Shown piece by piece: positions 1 to 10,733 of a DNA stretch of 64,000 nucleotides. The notes beneath the pieces are model-generated. The model saw only the letters and a list, made by a program, of their open reading frames with translations, was not told where the DNA came from and ran no database searches. The DNA is taken from NCBI GenBank assembly GCA_016794785.1, contig JAEUHC010000006.1, positions 1 through 64,000 on the forward strand, written 5' to 3'. This DNA comes from Opitutaceae bacterium (GTDB lineage: Bacteria; Verrucomicrobiota; Verrucomicrobiia; Opitutales; Opitutaceae). Each line of letters opens with the position of its first letter. Position 1 is the stretch's first letter. The position numbers were made by a program, and so were the translations under genes.

Positions 1-2512
<2,512 letters not shown>

Positions 2513-2555
2513 TGAGTGTATTTTAGATTCTAGGCGTTAATTTCAGCTAAAAAAA

Positions 2556-2566
2556 TTTCAAAGAAC
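2556..2566 (-). promoter_or_regulatory. boxA-like antitermination site before 23S
   Basis: The minus strand reads GTTCTTTGAAA, close to the bacterial rRNA boxA (B. subtilis TGTTCTTTGAAAACT). It lies between tRNA-Ile and 23S, where rRNA operons commonly carry a second boxA for NusB/S10 loading. A similar site precedes 16S. Function is inferred from sequence and position. Confidence 0.55.
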
Positions 2567-2573
2567 TAAATTA

Positions 2574-2650
2574 TGGTGGGCCCAGATGGATTTGAACCAT
2601 CGACCCCGCGCTTATCAAGCGCGTGCTCTAACCAACTGAGCTATGAGCCC
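2574..2650 (-). tRNA. tRNA-Ile (GAT anticodon)
   Basis: The minus strand folds as a complete 77-nt tRNA with GGGCTCA acceptor, a D arm with AGCTCAGTTGG, anticodon loop CTTGATAAG giving GAT, T arm GGTTCAAATCC and an encoded CCA end. It sits in the 16S-23S spacer and is co-transcribed with the operon. The usual partner, tRNA-Ala(TGC), is absent from this spacer and is found alone at 35144-35219. Confidence 0.97.
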
Positions 2651-2685
2651 GTCGTGTAAATCAACTAGTAAGGATAAAACCAAAA

Positions 2686-2707
2686 GAAAGCTAGTTTGTG
2701 CGATTGA
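2686..2707 (-). other. 3' arm of pre-16S processing stem
   Basis: This 22-nt segment of the spacer is complementary in the transcript to 4400-4421 in the 16S leader, with 20 of 22 positions matching. Together they bring the two ends of 16S into one long helix, the arrangement cut by RNase III in other bacteria. The pairing is visible in the sequence; the processing role is inferred from well-studied operons. Confidence 0.7.
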
Positions 2708-2769
2708 ATTAAGAAATAATTCTTAGAATATAACCTATCGACAATAGATATTATATTATGATATCTATA

Positions 2770-4335
<1,566 letters not shown>

Positions 4336-4399
4336 GGTGAATTTTGAACCTAGTGATTCAATTACTACTTTTTCTGTAAACCTAAATAGGTTAGTTCAA

Positions 4400-4421
4400 T
4401 CAATCGCACAAATTAGTTTTC
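4400..4421 (-). other. 5' arm of pre-16S processing stem
   Basis: This leader segment pairs with 2686-2707 (20 of 22 positions; the two exceptions would be A-C mismatches). It overlaps the 3' edge of the boxA-like site, as in other rRNA leaders where boxA lies just upstream of, or within, the processing stalk. Confidence 0.7.
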
Positions 4422-4430
4422 AAAGAGCTG
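4417..4430 (-). promoter_or_regulatory. boxA-like antitermination site in the 16S leader
   Basis: The minus strand reads CAGCTCTTTGAAAA, a near match to rRNA boxA, about 85 nt upstream of mature 16S. Such sites bind NusB/NusE and stop Rho-dependent termination in untranslated rRNA. Called from motif and position. Confidence 0.6.
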
Positions 4431-4444
4431 AAAATTGAAAGGAC

Positions 4445-4510
4445 GATCACGAAACCAAATGCGACAGCTCCGGTCAAGGATTTTTCTTAACTATTTTGAC
4501 TATTTTCTTA
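4445..4510 (-). promoter_or_regulatory. candidate rRNA operon promoter with AT-rich upstream tract
   Basis: On the minus strand a TTGACC hexamer (4472-4477) could serve as a -35 box. It is preceded by an A/T-rich stretch (4478-4520) like an UP element. At the expected 16-18 nt spacing there is only a poor -10 (TTTCGT). The rest of 4336-4749 is AT-rich leader and upstream DNA in which I see no gene. Confidence 0.3.
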
Positions 4511-4749
4511 AAATGCTGATAATCAATAATTAAGAATCGACCAATCCTTTTTGAAATTTAATCTACCGAACTATCTCCCGAACCACTTCGTCTTTTCAAT
4601 ATCAACGCGAATGCGGCGAAGACTTACGAGATATTACATAAGCGATTTATAGAAAATGATTAAACGCATGATCAATCTCAGTCAAAATCGCTCCCTCGGA
4701 AACTGGAGTGGGGTGACAGCGGGCCGGGCAAAACCACTGATCACTCCTC

Positions 4750-5480
4750 ATGAAATAGCACCATATCAAGTCACAGATACTCAGGATACTGAAGGTAAAC
4801 GAGATGAGCAAGCCCTTGCCCGATCTCTTGCGCCAGCACATGATCTCCAGCGGCACATTCTACCGCTGGAGAAGTCACTACGGCGGACTGGAGCAGAGCC
4901 AGCTGCACCGCCTCAAGAAGCTTGAACGCGAGAACACCGAGCTGAAGGAAATTGTCGCCGATCAGACCCTCGACCTGCGGGTGCACAAGGACTGTAACGC
5001 AAAAAATCTGGTAGAGCCCGCCGCTCGGCGCGCCGCCGTGGATAACCTGCGCGCAGGGTATATTATCCGGTCAGCACCACCCGCGTGTGCGGACTGCTGC
5101 ACCTGGCCTTAAGCAGCTACTACCACCCCCACGGCCGGCGCGACGAAGCCCCGGTGAGCGCCGCCCTGCAGCGCCATGCCGCGGTGGCGCAGCTCTGGCG
5201 TTATCGCCGGCTACTCGTGCTGCTGCGCCGCGAAGGCCTTGCAGGCAACCACAAGCGCGTGCAACGGCTCTACCGCAGGAAAAGGCCTGAAGGTTCGCCG
5301 GCGCAAGCAGTCGCGCGTTGCGCCTGCTCACCATGCCCGACGACCACACGCGCGAGTCCTGTGGATCGATGTCGACACCTCGCTGTCCGGGCCGCGCGTG
5401 GCGCGCGTGCTCAATTACCTGAGCGAACTGCGTAGCCGCCCCGCCTGTGTGCTCACCGACAACGGCCCGGAGTTCATGGG
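4750..5480 (+). pseudogene. IS3-family transposase (OrfA/OrfB), broken
   Basis: From ATG 4750 the frame shows an OrfA-type N-terminus (SQILRILK..., then SSGTFYRWRSHYGG and a leucine-rich helix RLKKLERENTELKEI), but the third codon is TAG. OrfB follows through at least two frame changes: a region around VCGLLHLALSSYY, a helical section (RVQRLYRRKGLKVRRRK), then the DDE core with LWIDVDTS (first Asp) and VLTDNGPEFMG (second Asp). The frame stops at 5482, where the IS5-type element begins. The C-terminal Glu region is missing here; a matching OrfB tail lies at 7759-7875. Non-functional. Confidence 0.8.
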
Positions 5481-5481
5481 C

Positions 5482-5500
5482 CTAGCAGGCTGCTGAAAAA
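5482..5500. repeat. Left terminal inverted repeat of the IS5-type element
   Basis: Exact reverse complement of 6778-6796 over 19 bp, including the CTAG end. Confidence 0.9.
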
Positions 5501-5650
5501 CACCCCTTTTCAATATCGCCGTCCCTTGATTTCGTGATTTTCGCCGCAAACGCAGGCTCCGCACCGCGTATTGCGCGCCGTTTTCGGCGCGGCCCGCATG
5601 GTCTTCGCGGCGTGGTGCGGGGCGCGGGCACACCGCGGGCCCGGCGGGCG

Positions 5651-6739
5651 TCACGCCCGCGCCCCTTTGGGCGGTCCGCTCAGCAGCAGTTTCGCCATCC
5701 GCACCAGGTTCCACGTCGCGACGACGTATTGGCCGTGCGCGTGCGTGCGCGCGACGCCCCGGTAGCGGCTTTGGCGGACGCCGCCCGTCGCCTTGCTCCA
5801 GCCGAAGATATCCTCGATGCGCTTGCGCACCTTCTGGCTTGCCGCGTGCGCGACCGTGCACACGACCCGCAAGGTCTTCCGCCCGGCCTTGAGCGCGGGG
5901 TGCGGCACGATGCCGAGCTCGCGCAGGCCGGTGACGAACTCCGCGGTGTGATACGCTTTGTCGCCGCCGTTGGTCTTCGGCTTGAAGCCGCGGTTGCGCA
6001 GCTCGATGGCTTGGTCCACCGCGACCGCCGATTCCGGCGCGCCGACGGCCGGCTGCACCTCGAACAGCACGCACAGCCCGTGGCGGTTTTCCATCGTGGC
6101 ATGGCCCGCGAAACACATGCGCGCTTCCTTGCCGGGGCCTTTGCGCACTAGCTTCGCCTCCGCATCGGTGTTGGACTCGTGCGTGGCGTTGCCGCGTTGC
6201 TCGCCCTTGAAGTCCGTCCAGCTGTTTCCACTACCCGGCCCGTGGCCGGCGCCCTTCGGCTTGAAGCTCTTCAGCGAGGCCCACGCCTCGATGAGCGTCG
6301 CGTCCACGCTGAAATGGTCCTCGGACACCCAGCCGTTGCGGCGCGCCACCTCGACCACCTCGTAAAAGAAAAGGTCGGCGACCTCGTGGGCGAGCAGCCG
6401 CGTCTGGTTCTTGCTGAAGGTGGACGCGTCGAACTCCGCGGCGTCGAGCGGCAGGTCGACGAACCAGCGGAAAAGCAGATCGGTCTGCAACCGCGCGCAG
6501 AGCTGGCGCACTCTGCGCACCGTGTAGGGCGCCTGGAGCACCTTGCCCTTGAGCAGGGTCTCGGGCGGGATCGAGGGCGCGCCGGCGGCCGCGTAGATTT
6601 CGTCGAAGTGCCCGCTCATCGCGCGCAGCGCCTCGTCGCACAGACGCTTGATGGGGCGAATCGGATGATCCGCGGCGATCAGTGTCTCGACGCTGATCAG
6701 GCTCGCGAAACTCGGTTGGGAGGGCAGTTGTCCGCGCAT
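5651..6739 (-). CDS. IS5/IS1182-type transposase (DUF772 plus DDE domain)
   Basis: A 362-aa open frame starting MRGQLPSQPSFASLISVE. The N-terminal part (about residues 10-130) matches the transposase N-terminal domain PF05598: DHPIRPIKRLCDEAL, SIPPETLLKGKVLQ, LLFRWFVDLPLD. It leads into the DDE fold with FDASTFSKNQTRLL and DHFSVDATLIEAWASLKSF (first catalytic Asp), then HATMENRHGL and a C-terminal RIEDIFGWSK block that would carry the acidic residue. Length is right for IS5-group enzymes and no frameshift is seen. Whether ISfinder would file it under IS5 or IS1182 I cannot say. Confidence 0.9.
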   Translation of the reverse strand: MRGQLPSQPSFASLISVETLIAADHPIRPIKRLCDEALRAMSGHFDEIYAAAGAPSIPPETLLKGKVLQAPYTVRRVRQLCARLQTDLLFRWFVDLPLDAAEFDASTFSKNQTRLLAHEVADLFFYEVVEVARRNGWVSEDHFSVDATLIEAWASLKSFKPKGAGHGPGSGNSWTDFKGEQRGNATHESNTDAEAKLVRKGPGKEARMCFAGHATMENRHGLCVLFEVQPAVGAPESAVAVDQAIELRNRGFKPKTNGGDKAYHTAEFVTGLRELGIVPHPALKAGRKTLRVVCTVAHAASQKVRKRIEDIFGWSKATGGVRQSRYRGVARTHAHGQYVVATWNLVRMAKLLLSGPPKGARA

Positions 6740-6777
6740 GCCTTCCCGACGATCCCGCCCCCACGCGCGTTGCGGAC

Positions 6778-6796
6778 TTTTTCAGCAGCCTGCTAG
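6778..6796. repeat. Right terminal inverted repeat of the IS5-type element
   Basis: Exact reverse complement of 5482-5500; lies 38 bp upstream of the transposase start codon. Confidence 0.9.
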
Positions 6797-6870
6797 ATGT
6801 GATCTTTCAGGAGGTTGTGCCTCCGGGTCAGACCTGCGAGAGATGGGTGTTAAGAAAAAAACATCAACCT

Positions 6871-7756
6871 ATGAGGACTCGAAAGGACATACATGCCAAT
6901 GCCCGGACCACACGCCGCGTAGTCGAGCGGACATCGTGCGTCTGTCCGAAAACCATCCGCAAATGGGTCGCGCGCTATCGCGATGCCGGCACGGATAACC
7001 TCAAGGACCGCTCATCCCGACCCTGCTCACAGTCCTGCGCGCATCGGCTCTGTGGCGCGTCAGACAGTGTGGCGCCGGCGATAGCAGGGCCTGACCGACG
7101 CCGAGATTAGCGAACGGACCGGCTTATCCAAGGCGATGCTGAGCCGGATCTTGCACGGCTATCGGCCCGGGCCGCCCTCGGCGCCGGTTGTGCGCTACGC
7201 GCGCGCCCAGCCGGACGAACTGCCCCACCTCGACACCAAAAAGCTCGGTCGGCCCAGCCACCGCATGACCGGCGACCGGCGGGATCTCGTGCGCGGCATT
7301 GGCTGGGAATGCATCCACGTCTGCATCGACGACCACTCCCGTTTAAGTCACACCGCGGTGCGGGCAGATGAACGCAAGGACACGACCGTCGACTTCCTCG
7401 AACAGGTCGTCGCGCACTACCACCAACTCGGCATCCGCGTGCAATGCGTCATGACCTACAACGGCAGCTGCTGCAGGTCGGCCGCCTCCCGCAAAGCGTG
7501 CGCTCTGCTCCAACTCCGCCACCTCTTCACCAAGCCCTGCAGCCCACAGACCAACGGCAAAGCCAAGCGCTTCATCCAGTCCGCCCTCCGCGAGTGGGCC
7601 TACGCTCGCACATATCAGCACTCCATCGAGCGCACCGCCGCGCTCCCTGTCTGGCTTCAACGATACAACTGGCGTCGACCCCATCGATCGTTACAACGCC
7701 AGCCTCCCGTCTCCAGGCTCATTCTGGAGGACAACATCCTGACGACTCACAGCTAG
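6871..7756 (+). pseudogene. IS481-family transposase, frameshifted and catalytically dead
   Basis: Begins at ATG 6871 with the IS481 N-terminus (KDIHANARTT..., then CVCPKTIRKWVARYRDAG and LKDRSSRP). The frame breaks near 7040 and resumes as LSRILHGYRPGP, DELPHLDTKKLGRP and GDRRDLVRGIGWECIHVCIDDHSR, the first catalytic Asp. The second acidic motif, normally MTDNGSCYRS, reads MTYNGSCCRS. The third, normally NGKAERFIQ, reads NGKAKRFIQ. Two of three catalytic acids are therefore changed (D to Y, E to K) besides the frame damage. The C-terminal EWAYAR...LQRYNWRRPH block is intact. Confidence 0.88.
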
Positions 7757-7758
7757 GC

Positions 7759-7875
7759 CTTCCGCGACGACTACAACGAAACCCGCCCGCACAGCGCACA
7801 CGCCGGCCTCACGCCGAACGCCTTTGCCGCAAAAAAGCCGCGCGGGGTCCCCATGGGGCCCCTTTGGACCAGCTA
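7759..7875 (+). pseudogene. IS3-family OrfB C-terminal fragment
   Basis: About 38 codons reading AFRDDYNETRPHSAHAGLTP then NAFAAKK, the hallmark end of an IS3 OrfB (usually YN..RPHSSLG..TPEEFA). Same strand as the IS3 wreck at 4750-5480. It may be the far end of that element after IS5 and IS481 insertion; roughly 60 residues of the core including the catalytic Glu are absent between the two pieces. Confidence 0.7.
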
Positions 7876-7902
7876 ATACCCAACGCCGCCAGCTAATGCA
7901 CT

Positions 7903-8690
7903 TTAGGTTGGCGCGCCAGAGTTTACCTGATCGACGAGCCAGGTGTGGATGAGGGAGGAGACTGCGGCCGGGGTGGACCAAGGGCGCGCTGCAGCGGCCA
8001 GATGATCTTCTAGCCGGCGCAGCGTCGGATAGAGCCGGTTGGCACGGCGGCTTTGAGCAGGCCGCCGAAGCGCTCGACCGGATTGAGCTCGGGGCAGTAG
8101 GGCGGCAGCGGCAACAGCCGCAGGTTGGCCGGCAAGCGGCCATCATCCGCCGGCAGATGGAAGCCAGCCTGATCGGCGATGACGACATGCAGCGCCTTGG
8201 GGTCGGAGCCGGCGATCTGCTGGAGAAAGAGCGCGTGGATGTCGCGGTCGATGGCCGTGGTGAACAGCAGTTCGACGGCGTGCGCGCCGTCGACTTCCAA
8301 GGTCTCGTGCAAGTAACCCCATTGGTAACGCGTCGCGTAGGGCGCATGCACCCGCACGCCGCGGCGGCCCCAGACCCGGCGGATCACCGGCAACAGTCCG
8401 TAACGATGCTCGTCGAGCACCCACATCCGCACGGGTTGGGCCGGCGCGGGTCCGGCCACCTCCTGCAACCGCGCGGGCAGTTCCACCTTAAACTGGGCCG
8501 CTTTGACCGGATCCTTTTTCGCATGCGACTTGCGCGGGACTTTCAGTTTCCCGCCCAATCGCCGCAAAACCTTGAGCGCGCCGCTCACGCTCAGCGTCTT
8601 GCGGGTGCGCTTTTTGATCCACGCCTGCGCGTCCTTCGCCTGCCGGAACTGCCCCATTTGCGCGGCCACGCGCCCCGGGGCCGCCGCCTA
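7903..8690 (-). pseudogene. IS630-family transposase, N-terminally truncated and frameshifted
   Basis: The minus strand encodes the end of a winged-helix region (QFRQAKDAQAWIKKRT, KVLRRLGGKLKVPRKSH) and the DDE_3 domain: MWVLDEHRYGLLPVIRRVW (first Asp), HVVIADQAGFHLP (second Asp), PPYCPELNPVERF (Glu). Near 8040 the frame shifts; the correct C-terminus (ANRLYPTLRRLEDHLAAAAR ... WLVDQVN) continues in another frame to a stop at 7903. At the 5' side the reading frame meets TAG TAG exactly where the opposed IS630 fragment begins, so the helix-turn-helix half is lost. Confidence 0.85.
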
Positions 8691-9125
8691 CTAGCCAAGG
8701 CGTCGCACGGCCACTCGCGCACGACGACAATGCTCAGCTCCGTGCGGCTCGACGGCACGACCGCCTGCATGACCATCAAGGGCGCCACCGACACCGCCGT
8801 CTTCCACGCTTACGTGCGGGCCATCCTCCTGCCCACCCTGCGGCCCGGCGACATCGTCATCATGGACAACATCGCGCCGCACAAGGCCCCGCCGACCCTT
8901 GCCCTCATCGCCGCAGCCAGCGCCAGCGTGCTCTTCCTGCCTGCCTGCCTACTTCCCCTGACCTCAACCGATTGAAATGAAGAGGAGCAAAGTGAAGGCC
9001 CTTCTCGGTAAAGCCGAGGTCCGCACTCCGCAGAACTCCAAGCCGCCATCGGCCACGCCCTCCCCTCCGTCAGTCACGCTAACGCCCGTAGATGGGTTAC
9101 CGCCTGCGGTTACAGTATTATTTAA
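8691..9125 (+). pseudogene. Second IS630-family transposase fragment
   Basis: The plus strand reads HGHSRTTTMLSSVRLDGTTA, AYVRAILLPTLRPGD and IVIMDNIAPHK (second Asp), as in the ISxac/ISRj-like IS630 branch. A frameshift follows after LFLP. The C-terminus can be pieced together in other frames: PDLN-PIE with KVKALLGKAEVRTPQ, then ELQAAIGHALPSVSHANARR and WVTACGYSII before a stop at 9125. It lacks the N-terminal half and abuts the opposed IS630 fragment at 8690, so two IS630 copies have recombined or deleted head to head. Confidence 0.8.
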
Positions 9126-9148
9126 TATGCGCTAACCGCTGGACCCCG

Positions 9149-9590
9149 CCCGATATTGTTCCTGCTTCGGCACGGCCGGGGCCAGCCGGCCACCTCTCGG
9201 TGGGCTTGCTCGCGGGGATCATTCTTTCAAAATATGTAGATCACCAGCCGCTTTATCAGCGCAAAGCCAGCGACTCCTGGTTTGCGATACATTCAGTGCA
9301 ACGAGACGATCATCCGACGCCTTGATACTGATGGACGTGGCGGGACCGTGCCAGGCTGGCTCCGAGTTTCCTCTCAGCCCGGCAGCAACATCGTGCTCGT
9401 GCGGCAGATGTCGCGCCGGCACACAGAGGCAGCGACAACTTTCGCTGGCATCAAAAAATGTGCCGAAGCCGGACGCGTATACCGCGTATTCAAACTTCGC
9501 ATGCGAAAACGCGGGCACATTCGCGTCGTCCGATGGATGCACGCGCCCCACCGCTACCATGAAGCGCTCGGAAAGGCGCCGGTGCCGGCG
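9149..9590 (+). pseudogene. IS66-family TnpC fragment
   Basis: The stretch VPASARPGPAGHLSVGLLAG followed by IILSKYVDHQPLYQRKA is the IS66 TnpC zinc-finger-to-core junction (usually GLLAHVLVSKYADHLPLYRQ). After a break near 9270 another frame gives CNETIIRRLDTDGRGGTVPG and GWLRVSSQPGSNIVL, where functional TnpC has (V/A)DETPV; the catalytic Asp appears as Asn. A decayed YRVF...WMHAPHRYHEALG block follows. No TnpA or TnpB is present. The 9591-9676 stretch contains nothing I recognise. Confidence 0.65.
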
Positions 9591-9676
9591 CCCACTTCGT
9601 GATGCGCCGGCGAGATCCCCCTGCACAGCAGGTAGTCCCTGCATGATGCCAGATGGCTCGTTGAGGTGCAGCTGAA

Positions 9677-10381
9677 TCAGGCCAAGACCGCGACCACACC
9701 CGGCAGCTTCCGCAATGAATCAATCACAAAAACCCGGCCAACAGCGTCGGCCGTCTCTTCGGTGCGCTCGTGCTCCCAAAGTAAGCGATAGGGAATATGC
9801 ACCCCGGCCCCACCAAGCGTGAGCACGGGCAGAATATCCGACTTAACAGAGTTGCCCACCATCAGAAACCGCTCCGGCGCGATGGTGTGGCGGCGCAGGA
9901 TACGCGCATAGGTCTCGGGGTTTTTCTCGGAGACGATCTCAACTTGATGGAAATGGGCGGCGAGCTCCGACTTCGCCAGCTTGCGCTCCTGATCGCGGAT
10001 ATCGCCTTTGGTAATCAGCAGCAGGCGGTGGCGGAGGGCGAGGGTGGCGAGGATATCGGCGGCGCCGTCGAGGAGCTCGACCGGATGGGCCAGCATCTCG
10101 CGGCCGAGTTCGACAATTTCCTGGATTTCGGCGGCGCTGATTTTCCCCTCGGTCAGGTGAATCGCGGTCTCGATGGCGGAGAGCGTGAATCCTTTAACGC
10201 CATACCCGTAGAGCTCGAGGTTACGCATCTCGGTGGCGAAGAGCGTGCGGTCGACCGTCGCAGCGTCGTGATGCCGAGCGAGGAGTTCGCGAAAGCGCTC
10301 ATGCGAGCGCTCGAAAATATTTTCGTTATGCCAGAGTGTGTCGTCGGCGTCGAAGCCGATGACGAGATCGTGTGCAGCCAT
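9677..10381 (-). CDS. HAD-superfamily hydrolase
   Basis: 234 aa from ATG 10381 (MAAHDLVIGFDADDTLWHNE). The HAD motifs are present: motif I DADDT with nucleophile and acid/base Asp, motif II near LLLITKGD, a conserved Lys in the ERKLAKSEL helix, and motif IV VGNSVKSDI. The all-helical cap between motifs I and II suggests the C1-cap group acting on small phosphorylated metabolites such as nucleotides or sugars; substrate unknown. An in-frame ATG 36 nt upstream (10417) is possible, but the later one starts directly at the core fold. The 54-aa gene at 10430-10594 lies just upstream on the same strand. Confidence 0.85.
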   Translation of the reverse strand: MAAHDLVIGFDADDTLWHNENIFERSHERFRELLARHHDAATVDRTLFATEMRNLELYGYGVKGFTLSAIETAIHLTEGKISAAEIQEIVELGREMLAHPVELLDGAADILATLALRHRLLLITKGDIRDQERKLAKSELAAHFHQVEIVSEKNPETYARILRRHTIAPERFLMVGNSVKSDILPVLTLGGAGVHIPYRLLWEHERTEETADAVGRVFVIDSLRKLPGVVAVLA

Positions 10382-10429
10382 GCCCTGCGATTCAGGCCGG
10401 ACCGGAGCGACGAGCAAGCGCGCAGGCGG

Positions 10430-10594
10430 TCATGCCAAGGCCAGATGCCAGTTTCCGCATAGCGCACAAAGGTAGGCTTTGCGCCGCCGCTCCACCCCGG
10501 CGAGGAGCGCGGCGTCGAGCGCATCGCCCTGCGTGCGATAACGGCGTTTGCCGGTGCATCCGCGTTGGCGTTCGTCGCGCGTGGGTTTCTTCAT
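10430..10594 (-). CDS. Small Cys-containing conserved protein (54 aa)
   Basis: A short gene with ATG at 10594 and TGA at 10430. The protein is very basic at the N-terminus (MKKPTRDERQRGCTGKRRY) and ends in YLCALCGNWHLALA. The pattern C-x-GKxRY ... AYxCxxCGxWHL resembles a family of tiny bacterial and phage proteins with a likely zinc-binding CxxC; that resemblance is from memory. It lies 48 bp upstream of the HAD gene on the same strand and may be co-transcribed with it. Function unknown. Confidence 0.7.
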   Translation of the reverse strand: MKKPTRDERQRGCTGKRRYRTQGDALDAALLAGVERRRKAYLCALCGNWHLALA

Positions 10595-10733
10595 GCGCCG
10601 TGCAGATTGCCGCGGCCGCTGGCAGGACGCGAGCGCGCTTCATACTGTAGAGGGGCTTGCCATTCCCTACCCGCACCCTAGTGGTGGCGCACCCCGTCCA
10701 CGACCAACCCCCGCCAAGGTCGCCCCCTTAACC

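Larger units (their letters stand above)
5482..6796 (-). mobile_element. IS5-type insertion sequence, apparently complete
   Basis: 1315 bp bounded by perfect 19-bp inverted repeats (5482-5500 and 6778-6796, beginning CTAGCAGGCTGCTG), enclosing one uninterrupted transposase gene. The terminal CTAG is itself palindromic, so it may be a duplicated CTAG target rather than element DNA; the sequence cannot separate these. It lies inside the IS3 wreck. Confidence 0.85.
4750..9590. mobile_element. Insertion-sequence graveyard (IS3, IS5, IS481, IS630, IS66 pieces)
   Basis: About 4.8 kb made almost wholly of transposase DNA. In order: IS3 OrfA/OrfB wreck (+), intact IS5-type element (-), decayed IS481 (+), IS3 OrfB tail (+), IS630 fragment (-), a second IS630 fragment (+) and an IS66 TnpC fragment (+). 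The two IS3 pieces flank the IS5 and IS481 units, which points to nested insertion into one IS3 copy with some loss. Only the IS5-type unit looks able to move. The cluster separates the AT-rich rRNA operon from the GC-rich chromosome. Confidence 0.85.
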
